Source: Synergistaceae bacterium
GTDB taxonomy: Bacteria > Synergistota > Synergistia > Synergistales > Aminobacteriaceae
Direction of reading: 5' to 3'
NCBI GenBank assembly: GCA_018436595.1
Contig: JAHDLC010000031.1
Location: 1-59,604, forward strand
Length of the DNA: 59,604 bases
A program made the translations under genes and the position numbers. A model generated the notes under the pieces. It did not search any database. It was not told where the DNA came from and saw nothing but the letters and a program-made list of their open reading frames with translations. Of this stretch, positions 36,340 to 43,938 are shown piece after piece (position 1 is the first letter of the stretch; every line of letters begins with the position of its first letter).

Positions 36340-36375
36340 AAAAACAGGCGGACCCCCGCACAGGGAGGTCCGCCC
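36340..36375 (-). terminator. Expression-platform terminator of the cbiC riboswitch
   Basis: On the minus strand GGCGGACC (36374-36367) pairs perfectly with GGTCCGCC (36354-36347) around a 12-base loop, then TG and T5. The T run ends at the cbiC ribosome binding site, so formation of this hairpin would both stop transcription and hide the start. Confidence 0.88.
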
Positions 36376-36394
36376 CTCGACCATCTTTCAAACG

Positions 36395-36595
36395 TGAAAA
36401 GATCTCCAGGGAAGCCGACCCGAACCCTCGCAGGCGTCACACCGAAATGTCCCCTCCAGGGTCTTCTGGCTTCCCTCATCCTCGCCCGTCCCTTCCCGGA
36501 AACTCCGGTGGTACGGCGGACTCGTCAGGTACACAGCGGCGGGACCGCGCCGGATTCGCACCGGCCTTCCCCTTGGAGAAGAATCGTTCATTCAT
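36395..36595 (-). promoter_or_regulatory. Cobalamin riboswitch (upstream of cbiC)
   Basis: Read on the minus strand it has GGGGAAGGCCGGTGCGAATCC, then GGCGCGGTCCCGCCGCTGT (B12 box), a GGAGTTTCCGGGAAGGG peripheral element, and GGGAAGCCAGAAGACC closing the core. All class I cobalamin blocks appear in order. It controls the ten-gene cbiC-to-hemB operon. No clear promoter could be picked upstream because dispersed repeats begin close by. Confidence 0.95.
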
Positions 36596-36699
36596 GAAAG
36601 AACCGTCTTTCATATATGATCATCGTAATCTCAGCGGCCGAAAGTGTCAATCTCGGGATGGGTAGATGATGGGATGGGCAGAGTGCACCTGGCCCCTCT

Positions 36700-36976
36700 G
36701 TCATCCTGAGGCCGGCATCACGGCCGAAGGATCTCACTTTTGACTCCGGTTTTCTCAACCCCGAGATCCCTCCCCTCCGGGGACGCGATCGGCCATGGAA
36801 CCGCCCTCGGGATGACACCCCGGCGGCCTTGTCCTCCCGAACGAGCGAATTTGCTTGTCATCCCGAACGACCGAAGTACTTTGTCATCCCGAACGAGCGA
36901 AGCGAGGAGGGATCTCGCTTTTGACTCTGGGTTCCTCAACCCCGAGATCCCTCCCACTTCGCTCAGGACGACAGAG
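36700..36976. repeat. Dispersed palindromic repeat cluster
   Basis: Two full repeats of the GTCATCC...GGATCTC / GAGATCCCTCC...GGATGACA type plus a half unit (TTGTCATCCCGAACGACCGAAGTAC). They fill the gap between the cbiC riboswitch and the Ldh2-type gene; no gene is supported. Confidence 0.8.
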
Positions 36977-37036
36977 TGCATTGGAGCCATGCCGTTGTTG
37001 TACCGATCGATCTCAAACGCCCCAAAAACGTCAAAT

Positions 37037-37071
37037 TTGACTTTCCCCCCTATAGAGTAATACCATTACTC
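37037..37071 (+). promoter_or_regulatory. Promoter with palindromic operator upstream of the Ldh2-type gene
   Basis: TTGACT (37037-37042) is followed by CCCCCTATA and a perfect inverted repeat GAGTAAT, ACC, ATTACTC (37055-37071) over the expected -10 region. TTGACTTTCCC, the operator core, and a downstream TTCCCGAAAAGA are shared with the promoter at 15251-15310, implying a common regulator. Confidence 0.75.
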
Positions 37072-37115
37072 AAGATTGAATTACCCTACTATTTCCCGAA
37101 AAGAGATGACGCCCC

Positions 37116-38198
37116 ATGGCCCACGCCCCCGCACCGGACAGTATATACATTCCTTCAGAATCACTCCGCTCCTTCATGGAAAGGGTTTTCGCCGCCCTCG
37201 GCGTGCCGGGCGAAGATGCCCGCATCACCGCCGATGTGCTATTGGAAGCGGATCTCCGGGGCATCGACTCCCACGGCATCGGCCGCCTGTCCATTTACGT
37301 CGGTCGCCTCCTGTCGGGCAGCCAGAACCCCAAAGCCCCCCTGGCGATCGTAGCCGAAGCCCCCGGCACCGCCCTTCTGGACGGGGGAGCGGGCATGGGA
37401 CAGGTCATTGCCGTCCGGGCCATGGAGCTTGCCATCAGGAAGGCAAAAGAAACGGGCATCGCAGGGGTCGCCGCGCGAAACTCCAGCCACTTCGGCTTCG
37501 CCGGCTACTTCCCCCTCATGGCGGCCGACAAGGGCATGATCGGCATGGCCTTCACCAACGCCCGGCCCTCCATCTGCCCCACCTTCGGCACCGAGCCCAT
37601 GCTGGGGACCAACCCCATCGCCTTCGCCGCCCCCACGGACCTGGACTTTCCCTTCCTCTTCGATGCAGCCACGTCCATCATCCAGCGGGGAACAGTGGAA
37701 CTGCACGACAGGCTCCACGTCCGGCTCCCCGACAACCTCGTCATCGGTCCTTCGGGAGAGTCCCTTTCCGACCCCGCCGGAATCCTGCAGGGCATGCTCA
37801 GGGACTCCGCCGCCCTTCTGCCCCTCGGCGGCAGGGGAGAAGAGGGGGGCGGCCACAAGGGATACGGCCTTGCCATCCTGGTGGAAATCCTCTCCGCCGC
37901 CCTCCAGAACGGCCCGTACCTCAAGCACGTCACCGGCGTGGGGATGGGGCACTTCTTCCTCGCCATCGATATCTCAAAATTCCTCCCGGTGGAGACCTTC
38001 CGGAAAATCACGGGGGCCATCCTTCGGGATCTGCAGAATTCCAGGAAAGAACCGGGGAGGGACAGGATCTTCGTCTCGGGGGAAAAGGAGCATCTGACCC
38101 GCCTCGAGCGGCTGAAGACCGGAATCCCCCTGCCTCCGGACTTCGTGGAAAAACTCCGCCACATGGCGGAGCATGTCGGGGTGGAGCCGCTGCGGTAA
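37116..38198 (+). CDS. Ldh2-family malate/L-lactate-type dehydrogenase
   Basis: A 360-residue NAD(P)-dependent 2-hydroxyacid oxidoreductase of the non-Rossmann malate/(sulfo)lactate/ureidoglycolate group. EADLRGIDSHGIGRLSIYV near 47-65, NSSHFGFAGYFPLMA near 120 (catalytic histidine), GTNPIAFAAP near 166 and GGGHKGYGLAILVEILSA near 246 are typical. The exact substrate is not predictable. It is a single gene between repeat clusters. The ribosome binding site is weak (AAGAGA). Its promoter shares an operator with the regulator-galE promoter. Confidence 0.88.
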   Translation: MAHAPAPDSIYIPSESLRSFMERVFAALGVPGEDARITADVLLEADLRGIDSHGIGRLSIYVGRLLSGSQNPKAPLAIVAEAPGTALLDGGAGMGQVIAVRAMELAIRKAKETGIAGVAARNSSHFGFAGYFPLMAADKGMIGMAFTNARPSICPTFGTEPMLGTNPIAFAAPTDLDFPFLFDAATSIIQRGTVELHDRLHVRLPDNLVIGPSGESLSDPAGILQGMLRDSAALLPLGGRGEEGGGHKGYGLAILVEILSAALQNGPYLKHVTGVGMGHFFLAIDISKFLPVETFRKITGAILRDLQNSRKEPGRDRIFVSGEKEHLTRLERLKTGIPLPPDFVEKLRHMAEHVGVEPLR

Positions 38199-38211
38199 AA
38201 ATCAGAACCAG

Positions 38212-38545
38212 GTCCTTCGCGTTGCTCAGGACGACAAGAACCTGGGCTGCTCAACCCCGAGATCCCTTAGACATGGAGTTGTCTCGGGATGACAGGTCAC
38301 ACCGGGTTCTGGCTTGCTTGCCGTCCCGAACGAGTAAAGCGAAAAACTGTCATTCCGAAGGGCGAAGCGAAAAGCTGTCATCCCGAACGAGCGAAGCGAG
38401 GAGGGATCTCGTTTTTGACTCTGGGTTTCTCAACCCCGAGATCACTTGGACATGGAGTTGCCTCGGGATGACAGAGGGTTGTCATCCTGAGGGCTGTTCC
38501 ACCGCCCGATCGCGTCCCCGGAGGGGGAGGATCTGCCCCGGTATC
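38212..38545. repeat. Dispersed palindromic repeat cluster
   Basis: Several overlapping repeat halves: CTCAACCCCGAGATCCCTTAG...TCTCGGGATGACAG, then GTCATTCCGAAGGGCGAAGCG, GTCATCCCGAACGAGCGAAGCGAGG and the matching GAGATCACTTGGACATGG...CTCGGGATGACAG. No gene is supported. Confidence 0.8.
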
Positions 38546-38555
38546 TGTTCTTAAC

Positions 38556-38583
38556 CAAAAAAAGGGGGGCCATGCGGCCCCCC
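38556..38583 (-). terminator. Intrinsic terminator of the subtilase gene
   Basis: On the minus strand GGGGGGCC and GGCCCCCC pair around GCAT and are followed by T7. It lies about 20 bases after the subtilase stop. Confidence 0.88.
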
Positions 38584-38601
38584 TTCTCCATCGGTCTATT
38601 T

Positions 38602-40461
38602 CTATTTCTTCCTGAACAGCGCCAGGAGCGGCACCGCGAGCAGCAGGCCCCAGGGAGAGACCGCCGAAGCCGCGCACCCTTCCACGGCACCGTCGGGTTC
38701 CCTGTACTGGTAGAGCGTCTTGTACAGGTTCAGCCGCCCGCCCGTTATGGTGAAATCTCTCAGGGAGTCGAGCCTGTCCACGTTTTCCAGAACGCGTGTC
38801 CTCGGCGACTGGTTCGGGAACTGGGACGCCGCCAGGGCCACCGCTCCGGTCACGAAAGGAGCGGCCATGGACGTGCCGCTCATGGAGACGTACCGGGATT
38901 CCGCGATGCCAACTCCCGTGGCACCAACCAGCACCCCGTTCAGGCCTGCACCGGAACTTCCTGTCTCCAGTTCGATTTTGAACAGGAACTCCGACGTCTT
39001 GAAAGTGTCGGGAATCTTGATCCGGAAATCCATAACATTGAAGTCCGTATCCAGGGAAATTTCATACACCCTGGTCCAGGTGACGCCGTTGTCCGCGGAG
39101 AAGTACAGCCTCACGTAATCTTCGTTTTCAACGATATCCAGCGCCACGGGAAAACCGAGGACGACCGTGTTCTCCAGTGTCCCCGACAGGTCTATGGGAT
39201 CCTTCGCCATGATCCATGAGGTATTGTCCGCCTCGTAGCCGCTCAGCCATACCTGCTGCGAACCGTACGTTCCGATAGCCCACCCGTCAACGGAGCCCGC
39301 TTCCGCGCCGGAGAGCCAGTTCCCTTCGCCGCTTTGCAGATCGTCGAAAAACGGGTCTCCTGCCGCCGGCATGTAGGAAGTGTGGGTGCTGAGAATGCCA
39401 CCTCCCGGCGCGGCGAGATGGACCGTGTTCTTGCCGTAGTTCGAGAAATCGGAGAGGGTGTCGTCTTTTTCCGTCGACGCCACGGAGATGATGTTCGGCA
39501 GGTTGTAGCAAGCCGGATAGGAGGGCATAAGGTCGTTGTCGTTTGTTTCGTTTCCGGCCGAGGCAACGAAGATGATCCCCTTGTTCGCAAGGGCGGAAAT
39601 GGTCTCCCGCTGGACCGCCGAAGAGGCGTATCCCCCGTAGGACGCGTTGACCGCGACGATGTCCACGCCCGAGTCCTTCTTGTCGAGTATCCAGTTCAGA
39701 GCGGCTATCTCCGCGCTGTCGTACACCCTGCCGACCCCGTCGCCGATCTTCAGGGGGATCATCTTCACGGTCCACGCCACGCCCGAAACGCCGAGAGCAT
39801 TGTTCCCCACGGCCCCGATGATGCCTGCCACGTGGGTTCCGTGGCCGTTGTCGTCCTCCGGTTCGTCGTCGTTGTTCACGAAATCGTATCCCGATGTGCC
39901 GTCGGCGGCTCGCCACAGGTTGGCCTGAAGGTCGGGATGATCCAGAGCCATGCCGGTATCAAGGATGGCCACCACCTTCCCCGGGGTCACGATTCTGCGG
40001 ATGTCCCATCCTTCCGGGGCGCTGATATCCGCTCCCGCTGTTCCACCCGACGAGCCCGTATTCTGCAGCCCCCACTGGTTGCCGAAGTAAGTGTCGTTCG
40101 GAACAGTGGCGGAAATATGTCGGATGTAGTTCGGCTCGGCGGCTTCAACCTCAGGCATATTTCGGAATCTCGCCAGAAGCTCTTCCGTGGTTTTTCCCGT
40201 GCTGCGGATGAAGGCCACCTGCCTTCCTGAAGCTCGGGACAGGGCGCTGAACACCCTGTGATCCGAGGCGTTCACCGATGAGGCGGCAAGAGAAGGGGCG
40301 GAGGAAGAAGCTCCTGCTTTGAATACCACCAGGACCTCCCCCGGAACATACTCCGCCCCGGCAGGAATCGAGGCAAAGGCCCCGCCTGCGAAAAACAGAA
40401 GAAAAGCAAGTGCCATCCCCACAAAAAGGCCATTGCCGATACCTTTACCAAAACGGTGCAT
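38602..40461 (-). CDS. Secreted S8 subtilisin-like protease with Synerg-CTERM-like tail
   Basis: A 619-residue exported protease. A signal peptide (about 1-30) precedes an I9-like propeptide (about 40-115). The catalytic triad is D in VAILDTGMALDHPDL near 168, H in DNGHGTHVAGIIG near 207 and S in SGTSMAAPFVTGAVALA near 531, with the oxyanion N in ASAGNETND near 302. Between the oxyanion asparagine and the serine lies an extra beta-rich insert (about 370-510). The C-terminus has a GC pair, a hydrophobic helix and FRKK, resembling Synerg-CTERM, a proposed sorting signal. Confidence 0.9.
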   Translation of the reverse strand: MHRFGKGIGNGLFVGMALAFLLFFAGGAFASIPAGAEYVPGEVLVVFKAGASSSAPSLAASSVNASDHRVFSALSRASGRQVAFIRSTGKTTEELLARFRNMPEVEAAEPNYIRHISATVPNDTYFGNQWGLQNTGSSGGTAGADISAPEGWDIRRIVTPGKVVAILDTGMALDHPDLQANLWRAADGTSGYDFVNNDDEPEDDNGHGTHVAGIIGAVGNNALGVSGVAWTVKMIPLKIGDGVGRVYDSAEIAALNWILDKKDSGVDIVAVNASYGGYASSAVQRETISALANKGIIFVASAGNETNDNDLMPSYPACYNLPNIISVASTEKDDTLSDFSNYGKNTVHLAAPGGGILSTHTSYMPAAGDPFFDDLQSGEGNWLSGAEAGSVDGWAIGTYGSQQVWLSGYEADNTSWIMAKDPIDLSGTLENTVVLGFPVALDIVENEDYVRLYFSADNGVTWTRVYEISLDTDFNVMDFRIKIPDTFKTSEFLFKIELETGSSGAGLNGVLVGATGVGIAESRYVSMSGTSMAAPFVTGAVALAASQFPNQSPRTRVLENVDRLDSLRDFTITGGRLNLYKTLYQYREPDGAVEGCAASAVSPWGLLLAVPLLALFRKK

Positions 40462-40599
40462 TGTTATCGACTTCCTTTCGTTGTTTTATTACCTGTTCCA
40501 TTCCCCGGGCAGAATGCACAACAAACTCTAACATAAGCAGGTAAGTTTCTCAATTGCGGCAACATTGGCCCCTGGATGGAAAGCAACCTTGTCCGCGGG

Positions 40600-41130
40600 G
40601 ATAAAACGGAGCGATGCCGGACTTTTGCCGGATCGCTTCCCTGGAGGGGGAGGATCTCGCTTTTGAATCTGGACTTCCCCAAAGGCAAGATTCTTTCCCT
40701 CCGGGGATGCTCCGCGATCGGGCTGCGCCCTCAGAATGACAGGAATAGCCAAACCCTTCTCCTCCGGGGATGCTCCCTCCGCTTCGCTCTGGATGCTGCG
40801 CGAGCGCGATCGGCCATGAAACCGGCCTCGAGATGACGCTCTTTTTTCTGTCATCCCGAGCGAGCGAAGCGACCGAGGGATCTGCTCTTGATTCTGAAAG
40901 ACCTCAAACCGAGATCCCTCCCCTCCGGGGATGCTGCGCGATCGGCCATGGAACCGGTCTCGGGATGACAGAGCACACCCGACTTTTGTGTGTTGTCATT
41001 CCGAAGGGCGAAGCGAAAAGCCTGTCATCCCGAACGAGCGAAGCGAGGAGGGATCTCGTTTTTGACTCTGGGTTTCTCAACCCCGAGATCCCTCCCCTCC
41101 GGGGACGTGATCCCTTCGTTCAGAACGACA
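40600..41130. repeat. Large dispersed palindromic repeat cluster
   Basis: Several copies, including a clean 122-base unit at 40849-40970 bounded by perfect 12-base terminal inverted repeats TGTCATCCCGAG and CTCGGGATGACA, with GAGGGATCTG and CGAGATCCCTCC as inner arms. Some copies carry an extra GGGGATGCT...GATCG module. No gene is supported in 40462-41139. Confidence 0.85.
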
Positions 41131-41139
41131 AAAACGAGG

Positions 41140-41397
41140 TTACGGATGCTGCATTGGGAAGCCTTTTCTTCGAACAGGATATTTCCACAAACGCATACCG
41201 GTTCGTTCATCCCTGAATGACGGCATGGAACGTCCCTTTCGGCCGTAGAATTCTATAAGGCCGGCAACTTTGCTCCCGGTTCTGGGGCGATGTCGGTTCT
41301 TCCGGGATGCCTCTTTTTCTTCAGCCATTGCCAGACGAAGGAAAGAAAGGTTTCTTTCTCCTGCTTTTTTTATTTCCGAATACCGTCGAGTCCTCAT
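41140..41397 (-). CDS. Small basic protein coupled to a nucleotidyltransferase remnant
   Basis: An 85-residue lysine- and arginine-rich frame whose ATG overlaps the stop of the preceding reading frame (ATGA) and has GAGGAG at good spacing, so translation is believable. I do not recognise the protein. Its last ten or so codons run up to the edge of a repeat cluster, so the original C-terminus may have been lost. It could also be non-functional debris next to a broken gene. Confidence 0.4.
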   Translation of the reverse strand: MRTRRYSEIKKAGERNLSFLRLAMAEEKEASRKNRHRPRTGSKVAGLIEFYGRKGRSMPSFRDERTGMRLWKYPVRRKGFPMQHP

Positions 41398-41765
41398 GTT
41401 TCTTGCTCCTCTGAATAGGGAATAATGCCATCCTCCGGGCGACGAAGGGACAGCAGAAATTCTTCGAATCTGTCGAGAGCCTCCCGGTCGTCAGCACCCG
41501 ATAGTTTTCTTCTAATATACTCCAAATCGATGGGTTCATCCGTTTCCATGCCTATTTTCATCATCACCAGCGCCCAAATTCCGCTTTCCGCATGTTCCCA
41601 GTACACACATGCACGGATTCGGTCAATAATCAGGTCTTCCAGAGAGATAATGCGGAATTGCCGGTTTTCGCCAAGGAGGATCGCCTCCACCCTGCCCGTC
41701 GCTTCGGGGTCGTCGTTGAGGTTCCCCGAAAACTCAATCTTCCATTCAATGGTGTTGTGTGGGTT
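41394..41765 (-). pseudogene. C-terminal remnant of a nucleotidyltransferase-like (AbiEii/DUF6036-type) gene
   Basis: Open frame reading NPHNTIEWKIEFSGN, then RVEAILLGENRQFRIISLEDLIIDRIRACVYWEH, and ending in EEQET. The SLEDLIIDR motif followed by an alternating-charge helix is typical of the C-terminal half of antitoxin-type or DUF6036 nucleotidyltransferases. The N-terminal GSxxR catalytic domain is absent: a stop lies just upstream of 41765, then repeat-like sequence. An internal GTG at 41690 gives a 98-residue frame. I regard the whole as a truncated gene. Confidence 0.6.
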
Positions 41766-41912
41766 TCATTCTATCATTCAAACAACAACGGCTGCGAGCT
41801 CCCTTGAAAGATGTTCCCTCCACTTCGTTCCGTGTGCTGCGCAATCGCGACCGCTGCGCCCCGAACGGCAAAACCGGCTTCCCCGCCGCCTCAGGAACGG
41901 GCCGGCCTCCTC

Positions 41913-42518
41913 TTATTCATGCCACTCGATGGGGCCCCAGTCCAGGTGCCTGTCCCTGGACCACATCAGGTATCTCAACAGCATCCAGTTGATTCCGTCG
42001 GGGTCGAAACACTCGCCGTCATACTCTCCGCCGACCCACTCCAGCAGCTCTTCGTGGTCTTCATGGGCGGGATCCTTCACAGCCCTGCAGAATTCGTAAT
42101 ATCCGGGCACTCCGCCCACATCCTCCGGCGGGCAGGCCCGTTCTCCCTCAAAGCAGAGCATCACGGGCTCGGCAAAATGACTGTCCTCGAGGGTCAGCTC
42201 ATGTTCCCATCCGTCGCCGAAGTCGTACCTGTAAAGAAATGTCCGTCCTTCTTTCTTGATCAGGTCCCCCAGTCGGTACCGGCCGCACACCAGCCCGTCC
42301 TGCCGTGATTCGGGGAATTCGGTGTAGCGCTTCTTCCCTATGGTGAACTCGTGAAGATGGCTGTCGTTCCATCCCATGACGATCTGGATGACGTCGTGCA
42401 GCCGGTCCAGGGTAATGCACGCAGGCACCGTGAAACGCCGCCAGATTTCCGGCTCGATGTCGAGCAGCCGTATCTTCAACTGATAAAACCGTTCTTCCCT
42501 CATTTCTTCACCGTTCAT
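41913..42518 (-). CDS. pRiA4b ORF-3-like protein
   Basis: A 201-residue protein of the plasmid pRiA4b ORF-3 family, widespread on mobile DNA and of unknown biochemical role. The diagnostic features are the N-terminal QLKIRLLDIEPEIWRRFTVP (residues 13-32), TLDRLHDVIQIVMGWNDSHLHEF (about 37-59), FLYRYDFGDGWEHELTLE (about 91-108) and CPPEDVGGVPGYYEF (about 127-141). The start has GAGGTG upstream. It lies in the accessory island between the nucleotidyltransferase remnant and the toxin-antitoxin genes. Confidence 0.88.
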   Translation of the reverse strand: MNGEEMREERFYQLKIRLLDIEPEIWRRFTVPACITLDRLHDVIQIVMGWNDSHLHEFTIGKKRYTEFPESRQDGLVCGRYRLGDLIKKEGRTFLYRYDFGDGWEHELTLEDSHFAEPVMLCFEGERACPPEDVGGVPGYYEFCRAVKDPAHEDHEELLEWVGGEYDGECFDPDGINWMLLRYLMWSRDRHLDWGPIEWHE

Positions 42519-42593
42519 CTCCGCACCTCGATTTCCGGCCGGAAGCTCTTCCTGCGGCCGGGGAATATAAAAGCCGTTTTCTCATGATCTTCC

Positions 42594-42628
42594 ATGCGCA
42601 ACATGCCTGCGCAACATGCCTGCACAAC
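42594..42628. repeat. Short tandem repeat, 13-base period
   Basis: TGCGCAACATGCC occurs twice in a row, followed by a degenerate third unit TGCACAACCTACC. It is intergenic, between the ORF-3-like gene and the PIN toxin. The rest of 42519-42771 shows nothing else recognisable. Confidence 0.6.
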
Positions 42629-42771
42629 CTACCTGCAGGGCGACAAAATTCCCGCCCGGGCCGAAGCCTGAAAAGGCATACCGATACCATTGTGGGGGAA
42701 TGGACGGCCATCGTCAATGGAGGGGGGTTTTTTGTCTTTCCGGGGAAGGTCATCTATCTTATCGGACTGAA

Positions 42772-43167
42772 TCAATACTTTTCAAGGAATCCGGCCGGGC
42801 CGAGGATTTCCGGTTTTTCAAGGTTCAGCCCGCCAAAATCCTTGTCGCCCGTTATAAAAACGTCAACGTCCTCCGTGATGGCTGAATACTAAACAGGGTA
42901 GTCCTTTTCGTCCCGGATTTCGAAAAGCCCTGGCTCCGGATGTTCCGGTGTGTACACAAGCTCGTACGGAAGCCGGCTCAGGAGTAAATCCATGGCTTCA
43001 AACTTATTCCGGAATTTGCGCCGAACCACATTCAGCAACTCATCTACGACATAGGATGAAAGAACGAGCTGATGCTCCGTCGTGACCCTGACAATTAACG
43101 CATCCATTTGCGAGTTTAGGAAAAGAAGCGCAGAAATGAGGATGTTGGTGTCAATCATTACGCGCAT
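42772..43167 (-). pseudogene. PIN-domain toxin (VapC-like) interrupted by an in-frame UAG
   Basis: The frame runs 92 codons to a TAG at 42889-42891 after RDEKDYPV, then continues without further stops as YSAITEDVDVFITGDKDFGGLNLEKPEILGP and on to TGA at 42772-42774. Intact relatives have a leucine or methionine where the TAG stands. The acidic active-site residues are split: MIDTN (residue 6) and VVDELLNV before the stop, TGDKDF after it. The product is thus truncated before the last catalytic aspartates unless the UAG is read through. It overlaps its antitoxin gene by 17 bases. Confidence 0.85.
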
Positions 43168-43426
43168 GGCGTTCGTCCCAAACCTCGCGGCGCACCTCTT
43201 TTACCATATCCACAACGTCCTGTTCCGTTTTCAGTCCCATTCGCTCCGCTTCCCCGACAAAAGCGGCCTGTGCTTCCCTCAGCGCGACCATGGCCGCATT
43301 TCCCATGATGATGCGGCCGTTTTCCTCCAAAAAAACAACCTTGTCACCGTCTTTCACACCCAATTTTTTCCGTATTTCCACGGGGATGGTGATTTGTCCC
43401 CGCATCGTGATTTTTGCAAGTTCCAT
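43151..43426 (-). CDS. AbrB/MazE-type antitoxin
   Basis: A 91-residue antitoxin. The swapped-hairpin AbrB domain is at the N-terminus (MELAKITMRGQITIPVEIRKKLGVKDGDKVVFLEE); the remainder is a charged helix for toxin binding. I chose the second ATG because AAAGGGG is seven bases upstream of it but almost touches the first (43432). It overlaps the PIN toxin gene that follows. It probably autoregulates through the palindrome just upstream. Confidence 0.88.
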   Translation of the reverse strand: MELAKITMRGQITIPVEIRKKLGVKDGDKVVFLEENGRIIMGNAAMVALREAQAAFVGEAERMGLKTEQDVVDMVKEVRREVWDERHARND

Positions 43427-43446
43427 ATCCATGCCCCTTTCCGGAT

Positions 43447-43464
43447 TGCATTGGAATCAATGCA
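43447..43464 (-). promoter_or_regulatory. Operator-like palindrome of the AbrB/PIN module
   Basis: A perfect inverted repeat, TGCATTG and CAATGCA with a four-base centre, lies about 20 bases upstream of the antitoxin start. Toxin-antitoxin complexes commonly bind such sites. Confidence 0.6.
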
Positions 43465-43544
43465 TTCATTGGTTAAATTCTAAGCCTTTTTCTCTGAAAA
43501 TTCAACCGTATGAATTGCGGAGAGAAAAGACTCAAGCCCAAGGA

Positions 43545-43856
43545 GCGGTTTTGGCGACGCTCGCGATCGTGAAGCACCCAGAGCGAAGCGGAGGGAGCCT
43601 CCTTGCAGGGGGAGAATCTGATCTTTGCTTCTGAAGGCCTTAAACCCAGGTCTCGCGTTCTTCAGGAAGACGACCAACCCGAGGCCTGCACCGTGATTAT
43701 GTCATTCTGAGGAGCGCAGCGACGATCGCGGAGCATCCCCGGAGGGGGGAATCTCGAATTTGATTCTGAAGTGCCTCACCCCGAGATCCCTCGGCCATCA
43801 AACCGGCCTCGGGATGACACTATTTTTTCTGTCATCCCGAGCGAGCGGAAAGTTTT
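43545..43856. repeat. Dispersed palindromic repeat cluster
   Basis: Repeat fragments with GCGATCGTGAAGCACCC, GTCATTCTGAGGAGCGCAGCGACGATCGCGGAGCATCCCC and CACCCCGAGATCCCTCGG...CTCGGGATGACAC, plus a half unit at the right edge. It fills the gap upstream of the XRE/ImmA gene. No gene is supported. Confidence 0.78.
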
Positions 43857-43884
43857 GGGGGTAGGTTTTGATAAAATATACTAA

Positions 43885-43913
43885 TTGACAAGAATGGGAA
43901 GTATGGTATGTTT
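43885..43913 (+). promoter_or_regulatory. Promoter of the XRE/ImmA-PIN operon
   Basis: TTGACA (43885-43890), a 16-base spacer and TATGTT (43907-43912) in a locally AT-rich stretch, about 30 bases before the ATG. Confidence 0.65.
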
Positions 43914-43938
43914 AATAAAAACGAGAAAGGAGACGCCT

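Noticed and set aside
40600-41130. Small proteins encoded in the repeat clusters (frames with FLTLGFSTPRSL-like text)
   Set aside because: The same peptide fragments recur wherever the repeat occurs, in several frames, without ribosome binding sites; they are translations of the repeat.
42889-42891. UAG decoded as pyrrolysine
   Set aside because: No pyl genes are visible in the window, the residue is an ordinary hydrophobic position in relatives, and a one-base nonsense change is simpler.
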